NCBI GenBank assembly: GCA_005503335.1 | Contig: SCMQ01000025.1 | Location: forward strand, 1-64,000 | Direction of reading: 5' to 3' | Source: Comamonadaceae bacterium 2FH | GTDB lineage: Bacteria; Pseudomonadota; Gammaproteobacteria; Burkholderiales; Burkholderiaceae_C | DNA length: 64,000 nucleotides | Shown: in pieces, positions 52,860 to 61,241 of the stretch | Numbering within the stretch: position 1 is the stretch's first letter | How the letters are laid out: every line of letters starts with the position of its first letter | Notes under the pieces: generated by a model | What the model saw: the letters and a program-made list of their open reading frames with translations, nothing else | What the model was told of the DNA's origin: nothing | Database searches by the model: none | Made by a program: the position numbers and the translations under genes

Positions 52860-53525
52860 GTGAATCAAATTCCCGACGCGCTGATTTTCGACCTCGACGG
52901 CACGCTGGTCGACAGCGAGGAGCCGGGCATGGACGTGCTGTACGAAGAGGCGCTCAAGCTCGGCGTGCCGATCACGCGCGAACAGGCCCATGCCGAATTC
53001 CGCGGCCGGCGCATGGCCGAGTGCATCGACTACATAGCCACGCGCATGACCCGCGTGCCAGCCGAGTTCGAAGGCGATTTCGCGCCGCGCTTCACGGCCC
53101 ATGTCCGGCAGACCCAGGCCCAGCGCTTTCGCGCGGACCTGAGCGCCATGCCGGGCGCCCTGGCCCTGGTCGCGCGGCTTGAGCGCCCGTTTTGCATCGC
53201 GACCAACGGGCCGCGCGAGAAGGCCGAGCTCACGCTGGGCCTGACCGGGCTGCTGCCCTGGTTCGAGGGCCGGCTCTACAGCGCCTACGAGGTCGGCAGC
53301 TTCAAGCCCGACCCGGGCCTGTTCCTGCACGCGGCCCAGGCGCTGGGCGTGGCGCCTGCGCATTGCGCGGTGGTGGAGGACAGTCTGCCTGGCATCGCGG
53401 CGGGCCTGGCGGCGGGCATGCAGGTGCACGCACTGTGCCCGCCCGAAAACGTGCCGGCCGACTTGGCGGCCGGCGTGCGCTTCATTGCCAGCCTCGAAGA
53501 GCTCGACCAGGCGCTGCACGGTTGA
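52860..53525 (+). CDS. HAD-superfamily phosphatase (subfamily IA)
   Basis: 221 residues: motif I FDLDGTLVDSE, motif II ATNG, motif III with FKPDPGLF, motif IV VEDSLPGI. Similar to the YieH/GPH group of sugar-phosphate phosphatases. There is no ATG at the conserved start; GTG 52860 with AGGAG nine bases upstream is used. The longer frame to 52290 is antisense to the TSUP gene. Confidence 0.9.
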   Translation: MNQIPDALIFDLDGTLVDSEEPGMDVLYEEALKLGVPITREQAHAEFRGRRMAECIDYIATRMTRVPAEFEGDFAPRFTAHVRQTQAQRFRADLSAMPGALALVARLERPFCIATNGPREKAELTLGLTGLLPWFEGRLYSAYEVGSFKPDPGLFLHAAQALGVAPAHCAVVEDSLPGIAAGLAAGMQVHALCPPENVPADLAAGVRFIASLEELDQALHG

Positions 53526-53544
53526 GCGCCTGATCGGCCCTGCA

Positions 53545-54537
53545 TCAGTCCAGGCTGGCGCCCGACTCCTTAACGACCTTGCCCCACTTCAGGCTTTCCT
53601 TCTGGATGAAGTCGGCGAACTGCGCAGGCGTCTCGTTGGCCGGCTCGCCGCCTTGGTCGTCGATCTTCTTCTTCACCTCGGCTTTGGCCAGCACCTTGCC
53701 CAGGGCCGTACTGATCTTGGCCAGCACCGGCGCAGGGGTGGCCGCCGGGGCGAACATGCCGAACCACGAGGTGGCCTCATAGCCAGGCACGCCGGCTTCG
53801 GCGATGGTCGGCACGTCAGGCAGATCGGCTGAGCGCTTGGCGGTGGAGATGGCGATGGCACGCAGCTTGCCCGCACGCACATGCGGAATCACCGAGGGCA
53901 GGTTGTCGAACATGATGGCGATCTGGTTGCCCAGCAGGTCGCTCACTGCTGGAGCGCTGCCCTTGTAGGGCACATGCACCATGTCCACCTTGGCCAGGGA
54001 CTTGAACAGTTCGCCCGAGAGGTGCGGCGAGCTGCCGTTGCCGGGCGAGCCGAAGTTGATCTTGCCCGGATTCGCCTTGGCATAGGCGATCATTTCCTGC
54101 ACCGTCTTGAACGGCTGCGAGGGGTGCGCCACGAGCAGGTTGGGCACCATGGCAACGCGCGAGAGCGGGGCGAAGTCCTTGACCGGGTCGTAGGGCAGCT
54201 TCTTGTACAGCGAGGCATTGATGGCGTGCGTGCCCACGGTGCCCATGAACAGGGTGTGGCCGTCCGTCGGTGCCTTGGCGGCGTAGGCAGCGCCGATGTT
54301 GCCGCCTGCGCCGGCCTTATTTTCCACCACCACGGGCTGGCCCAGTTCGGTCGAGAGGTGCTGCCCCACCAGGCGGGCCAGGATGTCGGTGGTGCCACCG
54401 GCGGCGAACGGCACGACGATGGTAATGGGCTTGGTCGGGTAGTTCTGGGCAGCGGCCGCCAGGGGCAGCGTGGTAGCGGCGGCCAGGACGATGGCGCTCA
54501 GAACGCAGCGACGGGAAGCGCGGGAGAAATGGGACAT
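53545..54537 (-). CDS. Bug/TctC-type periplasmic binding protein
   Basis: 330 residues from ATG 54537: signal peptide ending in AAAAQ, then YPTKPITIVVPFAAGGTTDILARL. ENKAGAGGNIGA, LPYDPVKDFAPLS and VPYKGSAPAVSDLLGNQIA follow. It lies 40 bases downstream of an SDR gene on the same strand and may be co-transcribed with it and the pca genes, in which case the ligand could be an aromatic or dicarboxylic acid. No TctAB genes adjoin. Confidence 0.88.
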   Translation of the reverse strand: MSHFSRASRRCVLSAIVLAAATTLPLAAAAQNYPTKPITIVVPFAAGGTTDILARLVGQHLSTELGQPVVVENKAGAGGNIGAAYAAKAPTDGHTLFMGTVGTHAINASLYKKLPYDPVKDFAPLSRVAMVPNLLVAHPSQPFKTVQEMIAYAKANPGKINFGSPGNGSSPHLSGELFKSLAKVDMVHVPYKGSAPAVSDLLGNQIAIMFDNLPSVIPHVRAGKLRAIAISTAKRSADLPDVPTIAEAGVPGYEATSWFGMFAPAATPAPVLAKISTALGKVLAKAEVKKKIDDQGGEPANETPAQFADFIQKESLKWGKVVKESGASLD

Positions 54538-54577
54538 GGTGTTTCGTTCAAGTAAGAAGATGAATCGGTGATGGAAC

Positions 54578-55315
54578 TCAGACCGGCGCGACGCCCAGCG
54601 TGGTGCCGCCGCAAACGTAGAGCACCTGGCCGGTGACGAAACCGTTGTCGGGCGAGAGAAAGAACAGGGCTGCGCGCGCCACGTCCTCGGGCGTGCCCAT
54701 GCGGCCGACCACGATGCTGTCGAGGATGCGCTGCGTCTGCGGCGCACCTTCGGGGTTGCTGCGCCTGAACAGCTCGGTCGCGATCGGGCCTGGGGCTATG
54801 GCGTTCACGGTGATGCCGCCCTGCCCCAGCTCCATGGCCAGGGTGCGCGTCATGCCGATCAGGCCGGCCTTGGTGGCCGAATAGACCACGCGGTCCACCT
54901 TGCCGAGCGCGGCGCGCGAGGCCATGTTGACGATGCGGCCATGGCCACAGGCGCGCAGGCTGGGCAGGAAGGCCTGGGTCAGCAGCATCACGGCGCGCAG
55001 GTGCAGGCCGACCACGTCGTCGAGCTGCGCGCTGGTCGCGGTGTCTATGGTGCCGGGCCGGGTCGCGCCGGCGTTGTTGACCAGGGCCGTGACGCGGTGC
55101 TTGGCCGCGATCTCGGCCGCGCGCTCGCGCGTGGGCCCCTCCTGCGTCAGGTCGGCCTGGTACGACTGGAGCTGCGGATGGGACCAGTCGGGCGCCACAT
55201 GGTCCAGATTGACCACCGCCCGGCCTTGGGCCAGCAAGGCCTCGGCGATGGCGCGGCCTATGCCGGCGCTGGCGCCGGTGACCACGGTGACTTCTTCAGC
55301 GGCGGACAGGCTCAT
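54578..55315 (-). CDS. Short-chain dehydrogenase/reductase
   Basis: 245 residues from ATG 55315. TGASAGIGRAIAEALL (cofactor loop), LVNNAGATRPG, catalytic Ser in NMASRAALGK and YSATK, and AIAPGPIATELF. The open frame continuing to 55378 overlaps pcaF and is not used. It is 5 bases downstream of the thiolase gene, so it belongs to the pcaI-pcaJ-pcaF transcription unit. The substrate is unknown; a 3-hydroxyacyl-CoA or ring-derived alcohol would fit the neighbours. Confidence 0.88.
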   Translation of the reverse strand: MSLSAAEEVTVVTGASAGIGRAIAEALLAQGRAVVNLDHVAPDWSHPQLQSYQADLTQEGPTRERAAEIAAKHRVTALVNNAGATRPGTIDTATSAQLDDVVGLHLRAVMLLTQAFLPSLRACGHGRIVNMASRAALGKVDRVVYSATKAGLIGMTRTLAMELGQGGITVNAIAPGPIATELFRRSNPEGAPQTQRILDSIVVGRMGTPEDVARAALFFLSPDNGFVTGQVLYVCGGTTLGVAPV

Positions 55316-55320
55316 CTGGC

Positions 55321-56523
55321 TCAGACCCGCTCCAGGATCAGCGCGATGCCCTGGCCCACGCCTATGCACATGGTGCACAGCGCGTAGCGGCCGCCGGTGG
55401 CGTGCAGGCGGTTGATCGCCGTGGTGGCCAATCGCGCGCCCGAGGCGCCGAGCGGATGGCCCAGGGCGATCGCGCCGCCCCAGGCGTTGACGCGCTCGTC
55501 GTCGTCCTTGAGGCCGAGCTGGCGCAGCACGGCCAGGCCCTGGGCGGCGAAGGCCTCGTTGAGCTCGATCACGTCGAGCTGCTCGAGCTTGAGGCCGGTC
55601 AGCGCCAGCACCTTCTCGGTGGCCGGCGCCGGGCCTATGCCCATGACACGCGGCGCCACGCCGGCCGTGGCCATGCCGACCACGCGCGCCTTGGGGCTCA
55701 GGCCGTTCTTCGCCGCGCTGGCCTCGTCGGCCAGCAGCAGGGCGCAGGCGCCGTCGTTGACGCCGCTGGCGTTGCCCGCGGTCACCGAGCCATCGGGGCG
55801 CACCACGCCCTTGAGCTTGGCCAGGGCCTCCAGGCTGGTCTCGCGCGGATGCTCGTCCTTGTCCACCACGATGGCATCGCCCTTCTTCTGCGGGATGGTG
55901 ACGCCCACGATTTCACGCGCCAGGTGGCCGGCCTTCTGCGCGGCCACGGCCTTCATCTGGCTGGCCAGGGCCATGCGGTCCTGGGCCTCGCGTTCGATCT
56001 TGTAGTCGACCGCCACGTTCTCGGCGGTCTCGGGCATGGAGTCGACGCCGTATTTTTCCTTCATCAGCTTGTTGACGAAGCGCCAGCCTATGGTGGTGTC
56101 GTAGACCGCGTTGGCGCGGCTGAAGGCGGACTCGGCCTTGGGCATGACGAAGGGGGCGCGGCTCATGCTCTCCACGCCGCCAGCGATCATCAGACCCGCT
56201 TCTCCGGCCTTGATGGCGCGCGCGGCCGTGCCCACGGCGTCCAGGCCCGAGCCGCACAGGCGGTTGATCGTCGCTCCTGGGACTGCCGTAGGCAAGCCTG
56301 CGAGCAGGCTGACCATGTGGGCCACGTTGCGGTTGTCCTCACCGGCCTGGTTGGCGCAGCCGTAGATCACGTCGGCAACGGCCTGCCAGTCGACATTGGG
56401 GTTGCGCGTCATCAGCGCCTTGAGCGGGATCGCGCCCAGGTCATCGGTGCGCACGCTGGACAGGGCGCCACCGTAGCGGCCGAAGGGAGTGCGGATGGCG
56501 TCGCAGATGAAGGCTTGGGTCAT
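55321..56523 (-). CDS. pcaF: 3-oxoadipyl-CoA thiolase PcaF
   Basis: 400 residues, the PcaF length. Cleaves 3-oxoadipyl-CoA to acetyl-CoA and succinyl-CoA. Catalytic Cys in NRLCGSGLDAVGTAARAI, NEAFAAQGLAVLRQLG, GGAIALGHPLGASGARL with the His, and the final CIGVGQG Cys loop. The N-terminus AFICDAIRTPFGRYGGAL is typical of beta-ketoadipyl thiolases. It follows pcaJ by 45 bases. Confidence 0.92.
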   Translation of the reverse strand: MTQAFICDAIRTPFGRYGGALSSVRTDDLGAIPLKALMTRNPNVDWQAVADVIYGCANQAGEDNRNVAHMVSLLAGLPTAVPGATINRLCGSGLDAVGTAARAIKAGEAGLMIAGGVESMSRAPFVMPKAESAFSRANAVYDTTIGWRFVNKLMKEKYGVDSMPETAENVAVDYKIEREAQDRMALASQMKAVAAQKAGHLAREIVGVTIPQKKGDAIVVDKDEHPRETSLEALAKLKGVVRPDGSVTAGNASGVNDGACALLLADEASAAKNGLSPKARVVGMATAGVAPRVMGIGPAPATEKVLALTGLKLEQLDVIELNEAFAAQGLAVLRQLGLKDDDERVNAWGGAIALGHPLGASGARLATTAINRLHATGGRYALCTMCIGVGQGIALILERV

Positions 56524-56568
56524 GGGAGTCTCCGTGTGTGTGAAAGGGTGAGGGGAACAGGGCCAGGC

Positions 56569-57210
56569 TCAGGCCTGGATGGGCAGGCCGACCAGGGCCT
56601 CGAGCTCGGCATGGCCCAGGCCTTCGACCTTGTCGACCAGCTTCAGGCCCTGGGGCGTGCACGCCAGCGTTGCCAGGTCGGTGTAGATGCGTTTGACGCA
56701 GGCGATGCCGGTCAGCGGGTAGCTGCACTGCGCAACGATCTTGCTCTCGCCGCTCTTGGTCAGCAAGTCCATCATGACCCAGGTCTGCTTGGCGCCGATC
56801 GCCAGATCCATCGCGCCGCCCACGGCCGGGATGGCGCCGGGCTCGCCGGTGCTCCAGTTGGCCAGGTCGCCGGTGGCCGAGACCTGGAAGGCGCCGAGCA
56901 CGCAGATGTCGAGGTGGCCGCCGCGCATCATGGCGAAGCTGTCTGCGTGGTGGAAATAGGCGCCGCCGGGCAGCAGCGTGACCGGCTGCTTGCCCGCGTT
57001 GATCAGGTCGTAGTCTTCCTGGCCCGCGGCCGGCGCCGGGCCCATGCCCAGGATGCCGTTCTCGCTTTGCAGGATGACCTCGCGCCCGGCTGGGATGTGG
57101 TTCGCCACCTCGGTCGGCATGCCTATGCCCAGGTTCACGTAGGCGCCGTCGTGGATGTCCTGCGCGACGCGCTGGGCCAGCGCCTGCTTGCTGCGTTTGG
57201 TGTAGCTCAT
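56569..57210 (-). CDS. pcaJ: 3-oxoadipate CoA-transferase subunit B (PcaJ)
   Basis: 213 residues. QDIHDGAYVNLGIGMPTEVANHIP and SENGILGMGPAPAAGQED contain the catalytic Glu of class I CoA-transferases; GGHLDICVLGAFQVS is typical of the B subunit. Works with PcaI to make 3-oxoadipyl-CoA from succinyl-CoA. ATG 57210 is 2 bases after the pcaI stop. Confidence 0.92.
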   Translation of the reverse strand: MSYTKRSKQALAQRVAQDIHDGAYVNLGIGMPTEVANHIPAGREVILQSENGILGMGPAPAAGQEDYDLINAGKQPVTLLPGGAYFHHADSFAMMRGGHLDICVLGAFQVSATGDLANWSTGEPGAIPAVGGAMDLAIGAKQTWVMMDLLTKSGESKIVAQCSYPLTGIACVKRIYTDLATLACTPQGLKLVDKVEGLGHAELEALVGLPIQA

Positions 57211-57212
57211 GT

Positions 57213-57914
57213 TCAGGCCGCCTGCTTGAAACCGCCGGCCTGGGTGGCCACGCGGGGGATGCGCACGATCTTGCTCACGTAGATGCCCGGGGTGACGATG
57301 CTCTCGGGGTCGAGCGCACCGAGCTCCACGATCTCGTGCACGGTGGCGAGCGTCTGCTTGGCGGCGGTCGCCATCACGGGGCCGAAGTTGCGCGCCGACA
57401 TGCGGTAGCTGAGGTTGCCCCAGCGGTCGCCCTTCTCGGCCTTGACCAGCGCGACATCGCCGTGGATCGGGTACTCGAGCACGTACTGCCGGCCGTCGAT
57501 CTCGCGCGTCTCCTTGCCCTTGGCCAGCTCGGTGCCATAGGCCGTGGGGCAGAAGAAAGCGCCTATGCCGGCGCCGGCCGCACGCAGGCGCTCGGCCAGG
57601 TTGCCCTGCGGCACCAATTCGAGCTCGAGCTTGCCGCTGCGGTAGAGCTCGTCGAACACCCAGCTGTCGGTCTGACGCGGGAAGCTGCAGATGATCTTGC
57701 GCACGCGGCCGGTCTTGAGCAGCGCGGCCAGGCCCTGGTCGCCGTTGCCGGCGTTGTTGTTGACCACCGTGAGATCGCGCGCGCCCTGCGCGATCAGGCC
57801 GTCGATGAGTTCGTTGGGGATGCCGGCGGTGCCAAAGCCACCGATCAGCACGGTGGCGCCGTCTTGGACGCCTGACAATGCCTCGGCAATCGAGGCGGCG
57901 ATTTTGTTGATCAC
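57213..57914 (-). CDS. pcaI: 3-oxoadipate CoA-transferase subunit A (PcaI)
   Basis: 233 residues; GVQDGATVLIGGFGTAGIPNELIDGLI, VNNNAGNGDQGLAALLKTGRVRKIICSFPRQ, and FFCPTAYGTELAKGKETREIDG are class I CoA-transferase alpha-subunit features. First gene of the pcaI-pcaJ-pcaF unit, divergent from the IclR regulator gene across 95 bases that hold candidate operator repeats. Confidence 0.92.
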   Translation of the reverse strand: MINKIAASIAEALSGVQDGATVLIGGFGTAGIPNELIDGLIAQGARDLTVVNNNAGNGDQGLAALLKTGRVRKIICSFPRQTDSWVFDELYRSGKLELELVPQGNLAERLRAAGAGIGAFFCPTAYGTELAKGKETREIDGRQYVLEYPIHGDVALVKAEKGDRWGNLSYRMSARNFGPVMATAAKQTLATVHEIVELGALDPESIVTPGIYVSKIVRIPRVATQAGGFKQAA

Positions 57915-57954
57915 TGTTGTGCTCCTGCGAATGACACCGCCGGACTAGGCGATT

Positions 57955-57985
57955 TGTTCGTAATAAGAATAAATGTTCGTATAAT
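57955..57985 (+). promoter_or_regulatory. Intergenic operator/promoter between pcaI and the IclR regulator
   Basis: TGTTCGTA occurs twice in direct orientation (57955-57962, 57974-57981), 19 bases apart, about two helical turns. A perfect -10 TATAAT lies at 57980-57985, 24 bases before the regulator start. The TGTTCG core resembles the GTTCGATAATCGCAC type sites bound by PcaR/PcaU-like IclR proteins. Confidence 0.6.
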
Positions 57986-58009
57986 GAATTCTAAACCGCA
58001 TTCACCATC

Positions 58010-58816
58010 ATGGCAAATCCAGCGACACGTACCCAGGCCAGCCCGCAGCCGGGCGACAGTTATGTGCAGTCTTTTGCGCGAGGGCTGGAGGTGATCCGTT
58101 CCTTCAGCGCCCAGGCCCCGGAACAGACCCTGAGCGAGGTGGCCGCTCGCACGGGCCTGACACGGGCCGGGGCGCGGCGCATCCTGCTGACCCTGCAAAC
58201 GCTGGGTTATGTGCACAGCGACGGCAAGCACTTTCGCCTCATGCCGCGCATCATGGATCTCGGTTTCGCCTACCTCTCGTCGCTGCCGATCTGGAACCTG
58301 GCCGAGCCGGTGATGGAGCGCCTGGCCGAGCAAGTCAAGGAGTCCTGCTCAGCGGCCGTGCTGGACGGCAGCGACATCGTCTACGTGCTGCGTGTGCACA
58401 CCCACAAGATCATGTCGCTCAACCTGGGCGTGGGTTCGCGCTTACCGGCCTATAGCACGTCCATGGGGCGGGTGCTGCTGGCCGGCCTGCCCGATGCCGA
58501 GGTGGAGCAGCACCTGCGGCAGACCGAATTGAAGGCCTACACCCGGCACACGGTGACGGAGGTGCAAGACCTGATGCAGCGCGTACGCCAAGTGCGCGAA
58601 CAAGGCTGGTGCCTGGTCGACCAGGAGCTGGAAGAAGGCTTGATCTCCTTGGCCGCGCCGGTGACCGACCGAAGCGGGCACACCGTGGCCGCGCTCAACA
58701 TTTCCGGGCAAGCCAATCGCACCAGTGCCGCGGTCATGCAGCAAACCATGCTGCCGGCGTTGCGCGAGGCGGCACACACCATTTCCACGTTGCTGGCGGC
58801 CAGACCACGAGGGTAG
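58010..58816 (+). CDS. pcaR: IclR-family regulator, PcaR/PcaU type
   Basis: 268 residues. N-terminal winged helix (SFARGLEVIRSFSAQAPEQTLSEVAARTGLTRAGARRILLTLQTLGYV) and IclR effector domain (ESCSAAVLDGSDIVYVLRV, GSRLPAYSTSMGRVLLAGL, GWCLVDQELEEGLISLAAPV). PcaR-type proteins sense beta-ketoadipate and activate pca genes. It is divergent from pcaIJF, as expected for a local regulator. The gene ends next to a lysR remnant. Confidence 0.85.
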   Translation: MANPATRTQASPQPGDSYVQSFARGLEVIRSFSAQAPEQTLSEVAARTGLTRAGARRILLTLQTLGYVHSDGKHFRLMPRIMDLGFAYLSSLPIWNLAEPVMERLAEQVKESCSAAVLDGSDIVYVLRVHTHKIMSLNLGVGSRLPAYSTSMGRVLLAGLPDAEVEQHLRQTELKAYTRHTVTEVQDLMQRVRQVREQGWCLVDQELEEGLISLAAPVTDRSGHTVAALNISGQANRTSAAVMQQTMLPALREAAHTISTLLAARPRG

Positions 58817-58819
58817 TCG

Positions 58820-59037
58820 ACCCCAGAACGCCGTCCACTTGCGCTCGTAGTCGTTCACCGCGAACTCCTCCACCATGAAGTCGATGAACGAGCGCACCTT
58901 GGCCGACAGGTGCTTGCGGCTGGGGTAGGCGATGTTGATCTGCAACCTGGGCAAGTCCCAATCGTTCAGGACCGGCACCAGCCGGCCCGCCACGATGTCG
59001 TCATAAACAATGTAGCTGGGCTGCACCAGGATGCCCA
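58820..59037 (-). pseudogene. LysR-family gene remnant (C-terminal piece only)
   Basis: On the minus strand, LGILVQPSYIVYDDIVAGRLVPVLNDWDLP, then AYPSRKHLSAKVRSFIDFMVE, is the last about 70 residues of a LysR substrate-binding domain. There is no N-terminal HTH part: homology stops at about 59037, where a livM fragment on the other strand begins. The 3' end runs into the pcaR stop region. A truncation product of a deletion. Confidence 0.75.
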
Positions 59038-59277
59038 GCCTTCGCCATTTTCATGGTGGTGATCGGCGGCATCGGCCGCATCGAGGGGCCGCTCGTCGGG
59101 GCGCTGGTGTTCTGGGCACTCAACAAGTTCTTCAGCGACTACGGCACTTGGTACCTGCTGGGCCTGGGACTGCTGGCCATCGTCATGACGATCCACTTCA
59201 AGCAAGGCCTGTGGGGCTATGCCAAGCAACGATGGGGATGGACGCTGTTTCCAACGTCCCGGCGACTTCGCACGTAG
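59038..59277 (+). pseudogene. livM remnant (C-terminal piece only)
   Basis: AFAIFMVVIGGIGRIEGPLVGALVFWALNKFF...YGTWYLLGLGLLAI...FKQGLWGYAKQRWGWTLFPT, ending in TAG 59275-59277, is the last about 79 residues of a LivM permease. It closely matches the C-terminal part of the intact livM at 61238-62335, in opposite orientation. It lacks all upstream helices, so it cannot function. Confidence 0.8.
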
Positions 59278-59332
59278 CCGAAGAACGCGCATCAGACCTG
59301 CGCGGGCGCCGAGCGCCGGTGGCCGCGTCAGC

Positions 59333-60919
59333 TCACCACACCCCGATATCGATTCCCGCCTTGAGCTCTCGGGTGTTCCAGGTCTCGATGCCCACGGGCG
59401 TGATGCCGATGGTGCGGCGGCGGCAGAACAACCAGTCGAGCAGGCGGCGCTGCATCTGCTCGCGCACGGCCGCGTGCTCGGGCGAGGCGCCGAGGTCGCG
59501 GTATTCGAGCGGATCGTTGACCAGGTCGAACAGCATGGGGCGCAGTCCGTCCACATGCACGTACTTCCACTCCTTGGTACGCACCATGGTCATGTTGCAG
59601 CGGTCCACGGGCGCACCGATGGGCAGGCGCACGCAGTCGCGGAAGGCGAAGCTGTTCTCGCACACCGCCTGATCCTTGGTCCAACCGTCCTGGCCCTGCA
59701 GCAGCGGCTGCAGCGACTGCCCCTCCAGCCATTCCTGCGGCTGCGGCAGGCCCAGGGCGTCGAGGAAAGTGGGCGCGAGATCGATGGCCTCGACCATGGC
59801 CTCGCTCACGCTGCCGCGCGTGGCATCGGCGCTGGCGCGCGGATCGACCACCAGCAGCGGCACCTTGACGATGGCGTCGTGGAACAGTTCCTTCTCGCCC
59901 ATCCAGTGGTCGCCCAGGTAATCCCCATGGTCGCTGGTGAAAACGATCAGCGTGTCCTGATCGCGTCCGCTGTCCTTGAGGAACTGCATGAGTTCGCCGA
60001 TCTGGTCGTCGATCTGGCTGATCAGTCCCATGTAGGCCGGAATCACGGTTTCGCGCACGCCGTCCTGGCTGAAGGTGCGACTCGGCGTGTAGTCCATGAA
60101 ACCGCGGTAGACCGGATGCGGATCGGCCCGCTCGCCTTCGTCGCGCTGCACCGGCGACACGTGCTCGGGACCGTACATCGCATGGTAGGGTGCGGGCGCC
60201 ACGTAGGGCCAGTGCGGCTTGATGTAGGACAGGTGCAGCACCCAGGGCTGCTCGCCCTGCTCGGTGATGAAGTCCATAGCGCGGCGCGTCATGTAGGGCG
60301 TCTCGCTGTGGCGCGCCTCCACGCGGGCCGGCTCGCGCGCCCAGCGCAGTTTCCAGCCCGAGTGCAACTCGCCATCGGCCCCGAGCGAGGAGTTGGCATA
60401 GTCGTGCCAGGGGTTGTCGCCGCCGTAGCCCTGGGCACGCAGGTAGTCGCAATAGCGGTTGTCCTCGGCCTTGAAGCCCGGCGGCAGGATGCCGTCGTCG
60501 CGCTCGTAGGGTTCGAAGCCGCCTTCCATCACCAGCCGGCCCGGGTCCCGGGTCACGTCCATGCCCAGGCGGGCCGCGCCCTCCTCGTCGGCCTCGACGT
60601 GGGTCTTGCCTGCCACGGCGCAGCGCACGCCGTGCGGCCGCAGGTGGTCGCCCAGCGTCTTCTGCGCCACCGACAGCGGCACGAAGTTCCAGGCCGAGCC
60701 ATGGCTGGTGACGTAGCGACCGGTGTAGGTAGACATGCGCGAGGCGCCGCACACCGGGCCCTGCACGAAGGCGTTGGCGAAGCGCACGCCGCGCGCCGCG
60801 AGCGCGTCGATGTTTGGCGTCTTCAGCGTGGGGTGGCCCGCGCAGCCCAGGTAATCCCAGCGCAGCTGATCGGCCATGATGAACAGGACGTTGCGGACGG
60901 TCGAAGCGGAAGCGGTCAT
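59333..60919 (-). CDS. Sulfatase / phosphonate monoester hydrolase-like enzyme
   Basis: 528 residues from ATG 60919 (GGAG upstream; a TTG at 60940 is an alternative). Alkaline phosphatase superfamily: NVLFIMADQLRWDYLG metal ligands, the formylglycine motif C-G-A-S-R in PVCGASRMSTYTGRY, and FTSDHGDYLGDHW. The Cys should be oxidised to formylglycine. Members hydrolyse sulfate esters, phosphonate monoesters or phosphodiesters; the order and length recall the phosphonate monoester hydrolase branch. Downstream of a Dabb gene and a Liv-type importer, suggesting a carboxylated or esterified nutrient. Confidence 0.85.
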   Translation of the reverse strand: MTASASTVRNVLFIMADQLRWDYLGCAGHPTLKTPNIDALAARGVRFANAFVQGPVCGASRMSTYTGRYVTSHGSAWNFVPLSVAQKTLGDHLRPHGVRCAVAGKTHVEADEEGAARLGMDVTRDPGRLVMEGGFEPYERDDGILPPGFKAEDNRYCDYLRAQGYGGDNPWHDYANSSLGADGELHSGWKLRWAREPARVEARHSETPYMTRRAMDFITEQGEQPWVLHLSYIKPHWPYVAPAPYHAMYGPEHVSPVQRDEGERADPHPVYRGFMDYTPSRTFSQDGVRETVIPAYMGLISQIDDQIGELMQFLKDSGRDQDTLIVFTSDHGDYLGDHWMGEKELFHDAIVKVPLLVVDPRASADATRGSVSEAMVEAIDLAPTFLDALGLPQPQEWLEGQSLQPLLQGQDGWTKDQAVCENSFAFRDCVRLPIGAPVDRCNMTMVRTKEWKYVHVDGLRPMLFDLVNDPLEYRDLGASPEHAAVREQMQRRLLDWLFCRRRTIGITPVGIETWNTRELKAGIDIGVW

Positions 60920-60932
60920 GAAGGGTTCTCCA

Positions 60933-61241
60933 TCAGGCAATCAACAGGTCGGCCTGGGCACGGGCCGAACGAAGCGGCTCCATCAGGCTCTTGATCGCCT
61001 GATGGGCCGGGTGCAGCTTGTACGCGTCGAGCGCGGCGCGCGAGGTGAAGGTCATGGCCACGGCCAGGTCCCAGGCCCCATCGGCCTCGATGGCGTTCGG
61101 GCCCACCGCCAGGGACTGCAGCCCGTCGATCTTCCCGCTCAGCGCCTCGAAGGCGCGGACCACGGGCTCCGCCTGAAGCCGCCGCTCGGCGGACGTGGCC
61201 CCGCTGAGCTGCCACATCACCAGGTGCAGGATCCGGCTCAT
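60933..61241 (-). CDS. Dabb (stress-responsive alpha/beta barrel) domain protein
   Basis: 102 residues: SRILHLVMWQLSG at the start, then ALDAYKLHPAHQAIKSLM near the end, the typical Dabb ferredoxin-like dimeric barrel. Family members include small cyclases, lyases and decarboxylase-like catabolic proteins. ATG 61241 overlaps the livM stop by 4 bases; 13 bases separate it from the hydrolase gene. Likely part of the same operon. Confidence 0.82.
   Translation of the reverse strand: MSRILHLVMWQLSGATSAERRLQAEPVVRAFEALSGKIDGLQSLAVGPNAIEADGAWDLAVAMTFTSRAALDAYKLHPAHQAIKSLMEPLRSARAQADLLIA

Noticed and set aside
55402-57282. Plus-strand open frame of 626 codons opposite pcaF-pcaJ
   Set aside because: Antisense to genes with intact catalytic motifs; low-complexity product.
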